A stretch of 64,000 bases of DNA from Synchiropus splendidus (GCF_027744825.2 NW_026527057.1:248001-312000); one strand, 5' to 3'. Numbered from the stretch's first letter, positions 23,295 through 34,041 are shown. Translations and numbers: made by a program. Notes: generated by a model not told the origin, from the letters alone.

Positions 23295-24222
23295 TCAACG
23301 ACCAGAGGGTCCAGCCATGGACGACGATCCCTGAACAGACAAAACAGTGTGAGCCACTGAAGTGTCCGTCATGTCTCTCAGATTGTTCTGAGCAAAGGAC
23401 GAAGCAGAAGACCAAGAAGCAGCTTGACAGATGTCTTCCATAGAAGCACCTCCGAAAAGCGCAGCAGATGAGGAGATGGCCGTAGTTGAATGAGCCCTGA
23501 GGCCCTCTGGGGCCACAGAGCCTTCAGCTTTGTATGCAGCAGACATGGCCATACAAACCCAGTGGGCAAGGCGCTGCGATGTGACAGCTTTGCCTCCCAG
23601 GTTCCCTCCAAACAGACTATCGGTCAGACGAAAGTCCTTTGTCCTGTCCACGTAGCAAGCTTGGGCCTGCACCGGGCACAACCAGTGCATCCTAGCCTCC
23701 TGATCAGACTGATGAGGTGGGGAATAAAAGGCCCTCAACATCAGGATTTGAGACCGATACAAAGCCGTGATGACCTTCGGTCTAAAAGCCGGGTTTGGAT
23801 GAAGGGTCACAGAGGTCAAACCCTCACCAAAAGACATACACCGTGGGCTCACAGACAAGGCTTTCAGATCGCCCACTCTCTTAGCTGAAGCTAAGGCCAG
23901 AAGAAGAGCCGTCTTCAAGGACAAAATGTCCAGCGAAGCGGCAGCCAGTGGTTCGAACGGAGGTCTACGGAGCCCTTCTAGAACCACCTGCAAACTCCAG
24001 GGCGGAATTAGGTTCCTCACAGGAGGCCTAATGCGCCGAGCGCCAAGCAGAAATCTCTAAATGACCGGGTGACTCCTCACGGAGACCGGTCAAAACCTTG
24101 GTGCCCAGCCGAAATGGCGGCCGCAAACACATTGAGTGTAGACGCCGCCTGGCCCTTGTCCAACAGCTCCTGCATGAAGGACAAGATCTCCGCCACAGAG
24201 CAAGCAGACGTATACGGTAGCC
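23295..24222 (-). pseudogene. DIRS tyrosine recombinase
   Basis: The N-terminal SAM-like part (about 24222-24110) reads EILSFMQELLDKGQAASTLN. The catalytic part (24020-23295) has RVGDLKALSV, which carries the first conserved Arg, and then LRAHSTTAISSSA, AASWSSASSFAQNNLRD and VAHTVLSVQG. In DIRS recombinases the box is usually HSTR and the nucleophile lies in an FxRFY-type motif. Here Thr and Asn stand at those places. Stops and a frame change separate the two parts. No RT is found nearby. Confidence 0.75.
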
Positions 24223-24621
24223 GTTAGCAGCTCACGCTAGTTAACCTTAGCTCCAGTCGTTACCACACTCTATATACAGCGCTAAACTGCAAAACACTCA
24301 GTTCAGAGAAGACTTTTAAATGATTTGATCTTGAATTTAAGCCTTGTCAGCATCAACAAAGAAAATCCACTTGATTTGAAACGTGACTTGCATCGCCTGT
24401 TTTCGGTCAGTAACAAGTGTTCACGACCTGGTCCAGTCATCAGATGGTACATTAGGGATGGTCCGATTTTAATTTCGGAACACAATAACGCCTTGAAAAA
24501 GCGCCTTGTGATTATGGAGATGTTTCTGCATCAGTCGTTGAAGCATCTCGGTTGGACTGACTTCTGTGAGTGAGCGAATTTACTTTGACATACTTTTATA
24601 CAGCAATAATTTTGTTATATG
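24223..24621 (+). other. Unrecognised segment with an 82-codon ORF
   Basis: The plus strand has an open frame at 24325-24573 reading RLFSVSNKCSRPGPVIRWYI and EMFLHQSLKHLGWTDFCE. The composition looks protein-like and the end falls at a GTGAGTGAG donor-like site. No family is recognised. It could be a host exon or a transposon exon. Confidence 0.3.
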
Positions 24622-24625
24622 TTGA

Positions 24626-24935
24626 TGTTACGGGTCCCAGGACGGTCAACCGTAGCAAATACTGCGTGCAGACGAAAGAAGACAACACAATATCAACAGG
24701 TGTCTCGTCTGGAGTCCAAGTGGCGTCTGATGAAACGTGTTCCCAGAGCTCTGTTACACTTTGTGTCCCCCTCGCAACTCCGACCCCAGACAATAGTTCC
24801 GCCTCACCTCACATCAGTAATAAAAAAAAAAAAACACTCACAAAACTCCAAAAGAACACTAAACAGCCAAATGATCAACATTAATAACATATAACATTTT
24901 TGGCTAATTGTGGTCATCCATTTAGGGATGCCACA
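24626..24935 (-). repeat. 3' LTR of the 24.6-28.8 kb element
   Basis: Matches 28533-28845 along its whole length with scattered substitutions. It contains an A run at about 24822-24834 and the CATTTAGGGATGCCAC edge. Confidence 0.85.
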
Positions 24936-25267
24936 CACGCCCCAACAACAAAAGTGGCTCCCGACACAAACAATATCTAAACTTCAGGGAAACACTGGAC
25001 TCAACACAAGACACAAACTACAATAACTGTATTTTAGGCATCCCTTAACTCAGCAAAGGGACTAAGGAAAGTAAGAATAGAGTGTATGTGGTGTGTAACG
25101 GAATGATGTAGGGTATGACAGTGGGAATCTGGGATCACAGTATGGGCTGAGATGAGCACTAACAGCATTTACAGAGGGGTAAGGCTGATACATCGATGTG
25201 CCAAGCGAGGGATTAGGTGAATGTCTCAGCCGGCCTTTTCTCTCTAGTGGACCTTCGCAGTGAGTTG

Positions 25268-26700
25268 TCAGTTGTCTAAAGTACCACCACTTTCTTGTGG
25301 GCATGACACTTCTAACTCCTTTCCAACCACATTCCCAATGTTTTCCCCTTCCAACTCGTTTTGACCATTGCCTCGCCCAACATTTTCATCAAACTCCATT
25401 TGCTCAGACTCTCCAAGATCTAACTCTGACTGTATTTCAACTGGTAATAGTCTCGCTTTCGGAGCATCTGGATTGAAATAGGATTGTCTGGCTTGGTGTT
25501 GTACCCCTACAGCGGCTCCTAAACTTGGACAGGATCTTTCCTCCACTTGGCCTATCCTGCCTGCTTGATGTCGCTGTTGATTCAATCCATTTGAAGTCTG
25601 GAATAACACAGGGGTTATAGAAGTAGGTGCACTTATTGACCTCTTTAACCAATATCCCCTTGGTCTCTCATCATCCGACTCAGATGTGTCAGCGTTATCC
25701 ACTTGCGTTATGACAGAGTCTGTTTCTCTGTCACCATGTTTTCGCTTGTGATGTCTTTGCTGTGTCGGTGTCTGAACTTCAATTGGAAGATCATTCACTA
25801 GTAAAAGCAAGTTCCTGTGCAGCGTCCTGGTTTTTCCTGAGGCATTATTCTCTGGTTGTATCACATATACTGGGTTATCTGTCAGTTTTCTCTTCACCAT
25901 ATAAATTGTCTTTTCCCAATAAGAGCGCAGTTTTCCAGGCCCTCCACGTTCTCCGACATTCTTAACTAAAACTCTGTCACCTGGTTTTAGTACAACCCCT
26001 CTCATTTTCTGATCATAATAGGACTTTCCCTTAGCACTCGAAGCAAAACTGTTTTTGCTAGCAATATGGTATGCTTCAGTCATTCTTCTCTTCCATTTTT
26101 CAACATACCCGGTTTGAGTCTCATTTTCTGTCTTTTCTGATAACTGAAACAATAGATCCAAATGATATAAGAGAAAATGTGGAGAGTAACCTGTGGCTTC
26201 GTGGCGCGTACAGTTATATGCATGTACTACCTTTGCAAGGTGTTCTTTCCATGATTCTTTCTCTTTGTCTGTCAATGTACGAAGCATCTGAATAAGCGTT
26301 CGGTTCAATCGCTCAGCAGGGTTCCCTTGTGGGTGGTAGGGAGATGTTCGGGAATGTCCCACTCCAGTCAGCTGTCCCAGGGTCCTAAACAGCTCGTTTT
26401 CAAACTCCTGCCCCTGATCATGATGGAGTTTGTTAGGGAATCCAAAATGGGGAATTTTTGTATATCCTTTCCGCTGCAGTGCGACCAGCCTTATTTTTCG
26501 TCGGGTACGCTTGTGCAAATCTTGTGAAATGATCGACTATGACTAATATGTACTCATAACCCCCCTTGCTCTTCTCAAGGTGTAGGTAATCTATATAAAT
26601 TAGTTCCAATGGTGAGTTGCTCATGGGGGCACGTATATGGGTCAACACAGCTTTTCTTTGAATCAGTTTAGCAACTGCTCTGCGCTTGGCACAAATTGAC
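25268..26700 (-). pseudogene. Integrase of the deleted LTR element
   Basis: Two frames join near 26465. The first has [30 protein letters not shown] and [17 protein letters not shown]. The second has KLHHDQGQEFENELF, SPYHPQGNPAERLNRTLIQM and a C-terminal GDRVLVKNVGERGGPGKLRS domain. The catalytic D, D and E are all visible. The frameshift between the first and second D breaks the protein. A long acidic, low-complexity tail follows. Confidence 0.8.
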
Positions 26701-26839
26701 ATGTCAGGCTGTTCATAGCTTTTGGTTTGCTTCTCAACAAAGGAGTCAGTTAGCGGATGAGGTGATTGACATCCTGGTTGATGGTGATCCGTCTGGGGCA
26801 TTCCTTGACTTCCGATCACTGGTTCCCCTGTTGCAGTGT

Positions 26840-28372
26840 CCGGCTCTCGTTTCCCTGGTTCTTTTGCCTTTTGAGACAACCAACGGCTCTGTGACCCTCC
26901 TCTCCACACACAAAGCAGTGATTACAGTCCCGTCTGTTACGTTCACGACATGTCTGGCAGTCGACCTCTCTCTCTCTCTCTCTCTCTGGCGTTGTTCTGG
27001 GGTTGGCGATTCACAGTGGTCGGCTGGGATAATGCTTGTGGTTGTTGAGACTTTACCAGGTTCGTCAGTTCTTCCACCTTAGCCGTTAGCTCTTTAACAG
27101 GATGTGGTTTTGTTTTGACTTCTTGTCGGCTTGGCTGTGTTACTGCGAGAAGACCCTATTCTCCTCTGTCGTTCACTTTCTTCACTGGTGATCTGTGTTA
27201 CTAGGCGCAAAATTGCCTCATCACTGACATCACAGTTTGTCAGGAGGGGTTTCAACTCAGAACGTAGGCTGCTGTGTTTCGCTCCTAGACCCTGATAAAC
27301 CGTGTGTAGGAACACATCCTGAACTGTGGCAGCAGTGTATTTAATGCCTGCATCTGACAACTTGGACGTAAATAAGACCCTCTGTTTCAACCCAATGACT
27401 CTATAGAGAAATTGTTGAGGCGCTTCACCATCTTCTTGTTTAGCACACATTAACTCTTGAAATAATTCAGTACTGTTTTCCTCCCTCAAGTGTGCTTGCA
27501 GGAACCCCTTCAGCTCCACTACAGTCAAGTCATCCTTATCAATAAGCATGTCTTTGAAAATCCCTGGTTTCACTATTCGCAGTACCCCGCGAACGTTTCT
27601 CTGTATCAGAAAACCCTTCTTTTACTCCTTCCTCAATCTGTTTACAAATGTTATTGTAACTAATATCAGAGGAATGGTCTCCAAATTGACCACCTTGAAT
27701 CTTGAACTCTTTTCTTTGAAAGTATGCCATGTCTCGAAGGGAGAAGCTTCCCTCACACCCTGGTTGAGGAGCAGATGGGGTTTGTGGCCCGTTAAAGCCA
27801 GGCTCACAAGTCTGTGCTGATGATAATAGTCTCTCTCAACCTCTGTCCCAGTTGCTCATAATTATTTATCATGTTCACCAACTCGTACCATCAGGCACAC
27901 CCACTCTGACAGGACTAGCTCCGGCAACACCACTGTGAATGCTGGACATGGTCAAGCTAGTTGGTATAGTATTGTCTGTAGCCAGCATCATATGAGATTC
28001 CTTCGCATTTACATTTACAATAATATTTCCTTGGTTCTGAGTAAGAGTCACACAAGATGTCTCAGAATCATTCCTTCCACTCTTAAGGGCATCAATAGTA
28101 TCATTGAGTATCAACAATTTGACCATCCCGCTATCTTCTAAGTCAAGTAATTGCTTACTGTGCAAATATGAACTGATGATGTCCAAACACCATTCATGAT
28201 CAGTCGACGAGAGTTCGGGTTGGTCCTGTCCCACCTCAGTACTGACGTCCTTGGCAATATGGAACAGCTCCTGTGCCGAGGGGGTGAGAAGACTTTTCCC
28301 AATGTCCCACAATAGGCTCTTCCTCTCGTTCTGCGACATCATAGCAACTCTTCCACTCTTGAAATGGGTCAC
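26840..28372 (-). pseudogene. Gag of the deleted LTR element
   Basis: Three frames carry Gag. 28372-27875 is an N-terminal helical part (MSQNERKSLLWDIGKSLLTP). 27573-27094 has LFQELMCAKQEDGEAPQQFL and VFLHTVYQGLGAKHSSLRSE, which is capsid-like. About 26970-26880 holds a CCHC knuckle, [14 protein letters not shown]. After the knuckle the sequence reaches the integrase within roughly 200 bases, marking the pol deletion. Confidence 0.75.
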
Positions 28373-28509
28373 AGCTTCAGCAATGACAACTCAACAGCCC
28401 ACAACAGCTCACCGCTCCAACCACAGCAATTTTCTGGCAGTGTCTTGTCTTGCTCCCAGGTATGATGAATGGATCCGCAATACCGCCTCTGGTTAGGAGA
28501 TGGCGCTAG

Positions 28510-28527
28510 ATTCCGGACGAGCCCCCA
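28510..28527 (-). promoter_or_regulatory. Primer-binding site, tRNA-Pro type
   Basis: The minus strand reads TGGGGGCTCGTCCGGAAT, 5 bases after the 5' LTR. It differs at one position from the tRNA-Pro primer site known from gammaretroviruses. Confidence 0.75.
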
Positions 28528-28532
28528 AGATT

Positions 28533-28845
28533 TGTTACGGGTCCCAGGACGGTCAACCGTAGCAAATACTGTGTGCAGATGAAAGAAGACAACACGATAT
28601 AAACAGGTGTCTCGTATGGAGTCCAAGTAGCGTCTGATGAAACGTGTTCCCAGAGCTCAGTAACACTTTGTGTCCCCCTCGCAACTCCGACCCCAGATAA
28701 TAGTTCCGCCTCACCGTCTTATATCAGTAATTAAAAAAAAAAAACACTCGCAAAACTCCAAGAGAACACTGAATAGCCAAATGATCAACATAAATAACAT
28801 ATTAAATTTTTGGCAGATTGTGGTCATCCATTTAGGGATGCCACA
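28533..28845 (-). repeat. 5' LTR of the 24.6-28.8 kb element
   Basis: Promoter LTR for the minus-strand internal domain. Its boundaries are fixed by comparison with 24626-24935 and by the TTGA duplication. Confidence 0.85.
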
Positions 28846-29042
28846 TTGACGGGATACATTGTACGACTGAACAATTTATATCCCACTAGTACGCATTATT
28901 GTTAATTATGGGGGTATTGTGAGTTGTATTTGTTGGCAATATAGGAATAATGCAGTTGCATAACATTTTGTGAAAAAAGAAATGATCGTGAATACTTTCC
29001 AGATCTTTCATTCATCATCATCATAGTTTTTTTGGAATTGCA

Positions 29043-29371
29043 GTTATGAACATGATGGCAGCTGACGTGTGCAGCCACGTCAAGGTGGTGGTACGAGTAA
29101 GGCCTGCCACTGAAAATGAGAAACGAAAAAAACACCGGAACGTGATCCAGGTCGTCGATAACCACATGCTCGTATTTGACCCCAAAGAAGAGTACCAGTC
29201 ATGCTTTGGCACACAAAGAGTCCGAAACAGGAATATTAACAAGAGGGCTAACAAAGACCTCAAGTTTGTTTTTGACAATGTTTTTGATGAGTACTCGACA
29301 CAACAAGGTCATTTTGAGAATACTGCCAAAGGTGTTCTAGATGGTGTGATGAACGGCTTCAACTGCACAGG
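29043..29371 (+). CDS. kif18a: First coding exon of a KIF18A-like kinesin
   Basis: An acceptor (GGAATTGCAG) precedes the ATG at 29046, and the exon ends ACAG before GTAGTTG. It encodes the start of a kinesin-8 motor domain: VKVVVRVRPATENE (beta-1), then NKDLKFVFDNVFDEYSTQQ and LDGVMNGFNCT. The nucleotide-binding P-loop would follow in the next exon, which is not found downstream. The split after FNCT is in phase 1 and leads naturally into a VLAYG-type continuation known for the family. KIF18A is a plus-end microtubule motor acting on chromosome alignment in mitosis. No stop or frameshift is visible, but the rest of the motor is missing from this strand. Confidence 0.75.
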
Positions 29372-29375
29372 TAGT

Positions 29376-30268
29376 TGAATGACTCTTAGTCAACCGTGGT
29401 ACTCTGATGGATTTTGTCTTCCATTGACATATAGCTTTAAGTATATGTTGATACATATTCATTGTGGAAGATTTTTTTAGTAATTTCAAAATAGGTTAAA
29501 TATTTTCGTTTATCATATGAATCCAGCTGTGCATTAAATGGTTTTAAAACACAAATATACTGTGCTGTTTCCATGAGAGCTGCTCATCTATACTGAAATT
29601 TCACCTCTGACCCTCGATCTGATCTCTTTCCATGAATTGTCAAGGACAAGTTAGCATCCATTTCAATAGAAAACATCATTGGATTTTTTTATTTTCAACA
29701 TTTATTTTAAGTAATATATTATATGTATAATCTTAATACATTATGATGGCGGAAATGGGATTGAATAAGTATAACGCTGGTTAATAGCCGACCATTCTGA
29801 CTGAAAAGTTTCAGTTGGAATTTTTCTTCAAACTAACAAGTGAAACATCAGTTTCTTACTCGATATCAGGAAACGATGGCTCGCGAGCCGGATATGGCTC
29901 TTTTGACAACCGCATCCAACTTGTAAATGGGAATAGCACGAGGTGTCATCACTCTAAAGTTCAGTGAGAACTTCCTATGATGTTGTTTTTCTTGAAAAAA
30001 TCTCCAGGGTAGAATATCCTGGAATAAAAGGCCAAGTTGTGTTGTCAAGGAAGTCGGCCCTAGGCAAGGCCCTATTTCAGGGTTTCTTGGACATTTAAGT
30101 TTTCTAGGCGTGTTTGGGACGTTTAGGATGAGGAGAGTGACGCCACGTGAAGACATGCTGTTGTCTGGCGTGCTCGGCAGTAAGTCGAGCGGAAGTAACA
30201 TCACGCCATACCTCTGGGCGACGGAGTGCTGTTGCTACATGACCTTTTCTTTGCTTTGCCATTTGCAC
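29376..30268. other. Gap: old repeats, no gene
   Basis: A GATGGCTCGCGAGCCGGAT block at about 29877 resembles the subterminal part of hAT-type elements. Otherwise AT-rich and unrecognised. Confidence 0.4.
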
Positions 30269-30399
30269 CTATGGACAGTGGATTAGCAAAACAAAAACAC
30301 AACACCAAAATGTCCAAATAAGTGCACAGTCACTGCAGGGCAAATTCTCGTGGTCCATGAGACGAGAAAAAGATAGGAGCGGTGCCAGATCCATGACAC

Positions 30400-30620
30400 T
30401 CCCACCTCCTCTACTGTCATCCAAGTTCCTTGGTCTGTCACATGTCATGTCAGCATCCCGTTCCTCCCACTGGTCGGCGCCAGCCACCTCTGTCATGTGC
30501 AGGACCATTTTCTTCAGCTCCTGGTGCTCCAGCTCCTCCACTGCTCTCAGGGACCCGGCATCATGCTCTGATGTGAATCGCTGAGTGCAAGTATGCAGCA
30601 AGATGTTGACCATTCTGGTG
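30400..30620 (-). pseudogene. Possible KIF18A-like tail exon
   Basis: The minus strand reads RAVEELEHQELKKMVLHMTE, which has the helical character and roughly the position expected after the coiled-coil exons to its right. The similarity is weaker than for the next three exons, and the frame then runs into unrelated sequence. Confidence 0.35.
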
Positions 30621-30643
30621 GGGCAAAGGGCGGTTCGTTGAAT

Positions 30644-30644
<1 letters not shown>

Positions 30645-30719
<75 letters not shown>
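30645..30719. repeat. (CA)n microsatellite
   Basis: About 36 uninterrupted CA units. A short minus-strand exon-like stretch (ALQDQENKRKQK) lies just to its right, about 30740-30830. Confidence 0.95.
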
Positions 30720-30720
<1 letters not shown>

Positions 30721-30980
30721 CCGCACAGCAGAATGTGAAATCCTCAAGGCAACACACTTTTGCTTGCGCTTGTTCTCCTGGTCCTGCAGCGCGGTGGGTC
30801 GGATCGTGGATGGGTCGGGAAACTCAAACTCACTGACTGCCCAAAATTAATCCATGGTTCAATTCAAAGGCTCAATATAAAGAATATAAATAGTATCTTA
30901 TTGTGAGCCAATCAGAGGAAAGTCATGTGTCATTAAAAAGTAGAATTCTGTTCTTTTTGGATAATGGAAAATGTGTTAAC

Positions 30981-31140
30981 TGCCTTTCCAGTATTTTCGT
31001 TGGCACACAAATATTGGATGTGCATTCTGTCGTCCTCGCAGTAGCGCTGGCACAGCTCCGTCTCCTTCAGCTGTCTCTCTAGTTGCAGATGCTCTCTCCT
31101 GATTTGGGCACGGCATGAGAATATTTCATGCAGAGCCTCT
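30981..31140 (-). CDS. kif18a: KIF18A-like exon, neck/coiled-coil region
   Basis: An acceptor (TTACCGCTGCAG) lies at 31141-31152. The exon encodes ALHEIFSCRAQIRREHLQLE followed by RQLKETELCQRYCEDD. It matches, in order and spacing, the IRxEYLKLE...LKENEL region that I recall from vertebrate KIF18A after the motor. A GT that could serve as donor follows at 30980. The reading phase does not fit cleanly with the exon at 31627-31727, so a missed small exon or decay is possible. Confidence 0.6.
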
Positions 31141-31626
31141 GCAGCGGTAACATCACACGGTTAATATCCAAAAAGGATATGACGGCAAAACTGAGACAAA
31201 CAAAATGCGTTTAACAACTGACCACTAGAGAACACGAGCCATGTTTCACTTGCTGGTGGTGGTGGTGGGGATGGCGTAGCTTTCAGTCAGATTCTGTGCA
31301 ACCTGACTCTGTTTTAAAATCATTGTTAAATATGCATTCAGAGACAAGACATTTGCACTTAACATTGCTATTGGTAGCTTGAAAGGACTTGTGATGTCAT
31401 TTCCTCAAAGCAAATCAAACTGATCCTGCATTTGAGGACTAAAATCAGGACAGCGCAAAGGTGAGCGGAGCCTGAAGCAACACACTTGCGTCATCACAAT
31501 CCACACCACCACTCATACTGTATTAGGGCTGCAACTGGGGACCATTTGGATAGTTATTTGGAGCAACCGCCAAGATCTAAAAAAAGCAAGCTATTCACAC
31601 GTCTACTGACTTCTGGTACGTCTCAC

Positions 31627-31727
31627 CGTTTTATCTCTGCTTGTTGCTGAGATGGGAGGGTGTTGGCGGTGCAAGGCACAGTTCCCCTCTCTTCATAGTG
31701 TTTAAGTTTCTGCTTTAATTGCACAAT
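31627..31727 (-). CDS. kif18a: KIF18A-like exon, coiled coil
   Basis: Bounded by TTGGTCTTCCAG and a GTGAGA donor. It encodes IVQLKQKLKHYEERGTVPCT and a polar stretch. The ELKQKLKxYEE match to the KIF18A coiled coil is strong by eye. The exon is 101 bases. Confidence 0.65.
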
Positions 31728-31980
31728 CTGGAAGACCAAATTCAAAGTTAAAAGAATAGACATGCGAGACATTTGTGACAAATGCATCTGTGAGTTTCAC
31801 TAGATAAAGAGAGTAATAAAACATTTTTGAACCGTATTAATACGTGAAACTATTAACACTCGTGAAAAATTACAGAGAAGTAGCCCAGTAAAAGCTTGGG
31901 AAACAACATCAGGAATTAGCACAAGAAATCACTTTAAAAAAATAAAAATAAAATCGAGATTTTGACATCACGCCATTTAC

Positions 31981-32058
31981 CTCTTGCCACTGCTTCTCAC
32001 ATATCACTGCGCACTGGCCGATGTGACTGTCCAGACTCGTAACATTCCTCTTAAGCTG
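31981..32058 (-). CDS. kif18a: KIF18A-like exon just after the motor
   Basis: The exon is 78 bases, bounded by CTTTCATCCAG and a GTAAAT donor. It encodes QLKRNVTSLDSHIGQCAVIC and six further residues, comparable to the LKxNVxxxxxHIxQYVxIC segment of vertebrate KIF18A. It is the rightmost kinesin exon in the window. The Maverick begins within about 100 bases. Confidence 0.65.
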
Positions 32059-32129
32059 CTGGATGAAAGGGTGACGAGAGAGAGAGAAGAAGGAAACTCC
32101 AAAATGTCAAACCTGTATTGATTTATTAA

Positions 32130-32335
32130 AACCCCCTCCCCTTCCGGAGGTAATAAAACCCCCTTGCTCCCTTTTTTATGTGAACAAGAAATTAAAATAA
32201 TAACCCTCCCCTTTTTTTATATCAACAGGAAATTAAAATAATAACCATCCCCCTTGTTTTATGATAGGAAGGGAAATAATTAACCTTATCCTCCCTTGTT
32301 TTATAACAGGAAGGAAAATAACGAAGGGAGGGGTT
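32130..32335. repeat. Short degenerate tandem repeats at the left Maverick flank
   Basis: About four degenerate copies of a 45-50 base unit, built from CCCTCCCTTTTTTAT and AGGAAATTAAAATAATAACC. It precedes the first ORF and a TATATATATG stretch. It may be part of the left terminal repeat or its promoter. I cannot find an inverted partner on the right. Confidence 0.5.
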
Positions 32336-32372
32336 CGGATAGCTGTATAAACATCACCCTGTGTGTATATAT

Positions 32373-32720
32373 ATGTACCCTTCAGACTGTTGCAAGGAGC
32401 AAGGAACCGTCGAACACAACCAACTTGCAATGTTTGTCCCGACACTGAAGCGTGGATCACCACTGATCAGCGACACGGCTGTGACTGTTATCAAGGACCC
32501 GTGGATGGGTGCTGGGGCTCCCTGTAAATCTATAATGTACCTACGGCGTACGCAGGCACCACCCGGGGAATCATTGCAGAATGAGTGGTCTCTAGAGCCT
32601 TACGGACGCCGAGGGAGATGGGGGTACACGTTCAAGTATGAAACAGCTGAAATGTACATTTATCAGTTGGGCGATGACGAAACCTTGAATGCCTATACGG
32701 AGATGGCTGTTATCGTCTAA
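32373..32720 (+). CDS. Maverick accessory ORF 1, unknown
   Basis: 115 codons from ATG at 32373. It contains LKRGSPLISDTAVTVIKDPW and RGRWGYTFKYETAEMYIYQL. Open and evenly composed, and placed at the left end where these elements carry lineage-specific genes. No family recognised. Confidence 0.5.
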   Translation: MYPSDCCKEQGTVEHNQLAMFVPTLKRGSPLISDTAVTVIKDPWMGAGAPCKSIMYLRRTQAPPGESLQNEWSLEPYGRRGRWGYTFKYETAEMYIYQLGDDETLNAYTEMAVIV

Positions 32721-32819
32721 CGACTGGGGTGTGCTGAGCCGGAAAATCTTCCAAGGGCTGAAGAAGAACAACAACAACAACGTCAGAAGCCTGGAGCCGT
32801 GACTAACAAACCTGATCGA

Positions 32820-33110
32820 ATGGAGAGCAAGCCGTCCTTCATGGCTATATGGCTGGCTAAAATCTCAGGATCAGGATGATGGTCCTTCAGGGCCATCCAT
32901 AAAGTATCAACAGGAGTCACGGGTGAAGAAGAAGATTTCGTCCTGGAGTATTTTAATTCTGATTGTGGTGTATTTCGTACTCTGTTAGCAACACCGATGG
33001 ATGCTTGGAGTAATAAAATTCAGGAGATTTCTCCGAAAATCGACGGCCTCTTCGACCATAGCCGCTTATGGAATGATGCCCTTGTGCTGAAAAAAGCACT
33101 GACCTTTTAG
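32820..33110 (+). pseudogene. Maverick accessory ORF 2 with one in-frame stop
   Basis: 96 codons from ATG 32820-32822 to TAG 33108-33110, with a single TGA at 32877-32879. The part after the stop reads EEEDFVLEYFNSDCGVF and WSNKIQEISPKIDGLFDHSR, clearly protein-like. Unknown family; the length and frame preservation suggest a gene damaged recently. Confidence 0.4.
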
Positions 33111-33219
33111 TCCTGCCCCCTTTGGACCGCCTACTCGCTGATGGCTGCTATAAAGAGGATTTTTTCCAGAGCGACACCCTGCAGATGTACCCTTTGGAAC
33201 AAGCACGTCCAAGACAACA

Positions 33220-33399
33220 ATGAGGACAGAAGGTATTATGAGACGTATCGCCAATATCTTCCTCGGAGCTGCTACAGGCGGCACTGGGTACGGAATGAAC
33301 AACTCCTCGACGACCCCTCTATTTACTGTGGTAGAACACGTTACGGGTGATGGTCATGAGTACGTCGGTTCTAACAACGACACGACAGCCGGAGCCTGA
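33220..33399 (+). CDS. Maverick accessory small ORF 3
   Basis: 59 codons with a glycine-rich hydrophobic centre, IANIFLGAATGGTGYGM, then an acidic polar tail. It ends just before ORF 4. A short membrane-active or virion peptide is possible, but this is only an inference from composition. Confidence 0.3.
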   Translation: MRTEGIMRRIANIFLGAATGGTGYGMNNSSTTPLFTVVEHVTGDGHEYVGSNNDTTAGA

Positions 33400-33447
33400 C
33401 CTTCGTTGACCATCAAAGACGACACAGACGACTCTGATGCAACTGAA

Positions 33448-34041
33448 ATGGATGAAGTGGGTGATGAGGAGGAACCTGTAGGGAGAGCAACAACCTCCTA
33501 CCCCAAGAACGAAACTGTCGGCGTGTATCCGCCTGCTTCATCCTCAGCTTCTCAAGACCAAGAACCAGCAGCTCATGATGAAACGGATGGCTGGAAAAGC
33601 GGTTTCTTCCTGAAAGCTGTAAAGACAGTTGTATTTCATCTACTAGGTAAAACCATGCGCAGGTATTGGAGGGAGATCTGCTGCGGTTGCCAAGTAGATC
33701 ATCCCAGCCAACTACAACACAGCTGTCTTGAAGAGGTGGAGGATGTTTTCTACAGTCTTAACTTCCACCCGTTGATGAAGAGACTCTGTAACAAGAACTT
33801 TCTGCCTGCTATACAACACTACTTGACCCTGAATGACATACAACCGGAGAAAATGAGAACCAAGGCTACGGCTGAGACAGTCTTGCTCGAAATGAGGTCT
33901 CCAAAGTCAAGTGTCTGGAATGAATACATCAAACATGAGCCAGAGGATCCTCTAATTGAACGTCTGGAATCAACAAGTAGAATCTGGAATAGAACGCCGG
34001 TCCTGGTCCATGTCACAAACACGAGATTCCCTCATATGTGA
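33448..34041 (+). CDS. Maverick accessory ORF 4 with Cys/His cluster
   Basis: 197 codons from ATG 33448. The first 50 residues are acidic and disordered. The centre has REICCGCQVDHPSQLQHSC, a Cys/His cluster that could bind zinc and that recalls a group of uncharacterised proteins found with fish Mavericks. The C-terminal half is helical (RLCNKNFLPAIQHYLTLN). A polyadenylation signal follows at 34099-34104. The frame is also open upstream of the ATG, to 33406. Confidence 0.55.
   Translation: MDEVGDEEEPVGRATTSYPKNETVGVYPPASSSASQDQEPAAHDETDGWKSGFFLKAVKTVVFHLLGKTMRRYWREICCGCQVDHPSQLQHSCLEEVEDVFYSLNFHPLMKRLCNKNFLPAIQHYLTLNDIQPEKMRTKATAETVLLEMRSPKSSVWNEYIKHEPEDPLIERLESTSRIWNRTPVLVHVTNTRFPHM

Larger units (their letters stand above)
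24626..28845 (-). mobile_element. Gypsy-like LTR element, internally deleted
   Basis: The LTRs are 24626-24935 and 28533-28845, beginning TGTGGCATCC and ending CCGTAACA on minus. A 4-bp TTGA duplication flanks the element (24622-24625 and 28846-28849). The internal order on minus is primer site, gag, zinc knuckle, then directly integrase. Protease, RT and RNase H are absent, so the copy can move only with proteins from a relative. Confidence 0.85.

Noticed and set aside
30269..30757. 162-codon minus-strand ORF over the CA repeat
   Set aside because: The Cys-Val run is translated microsatellite. Only the stretch at 30400-30620 is kept, at low confidence.
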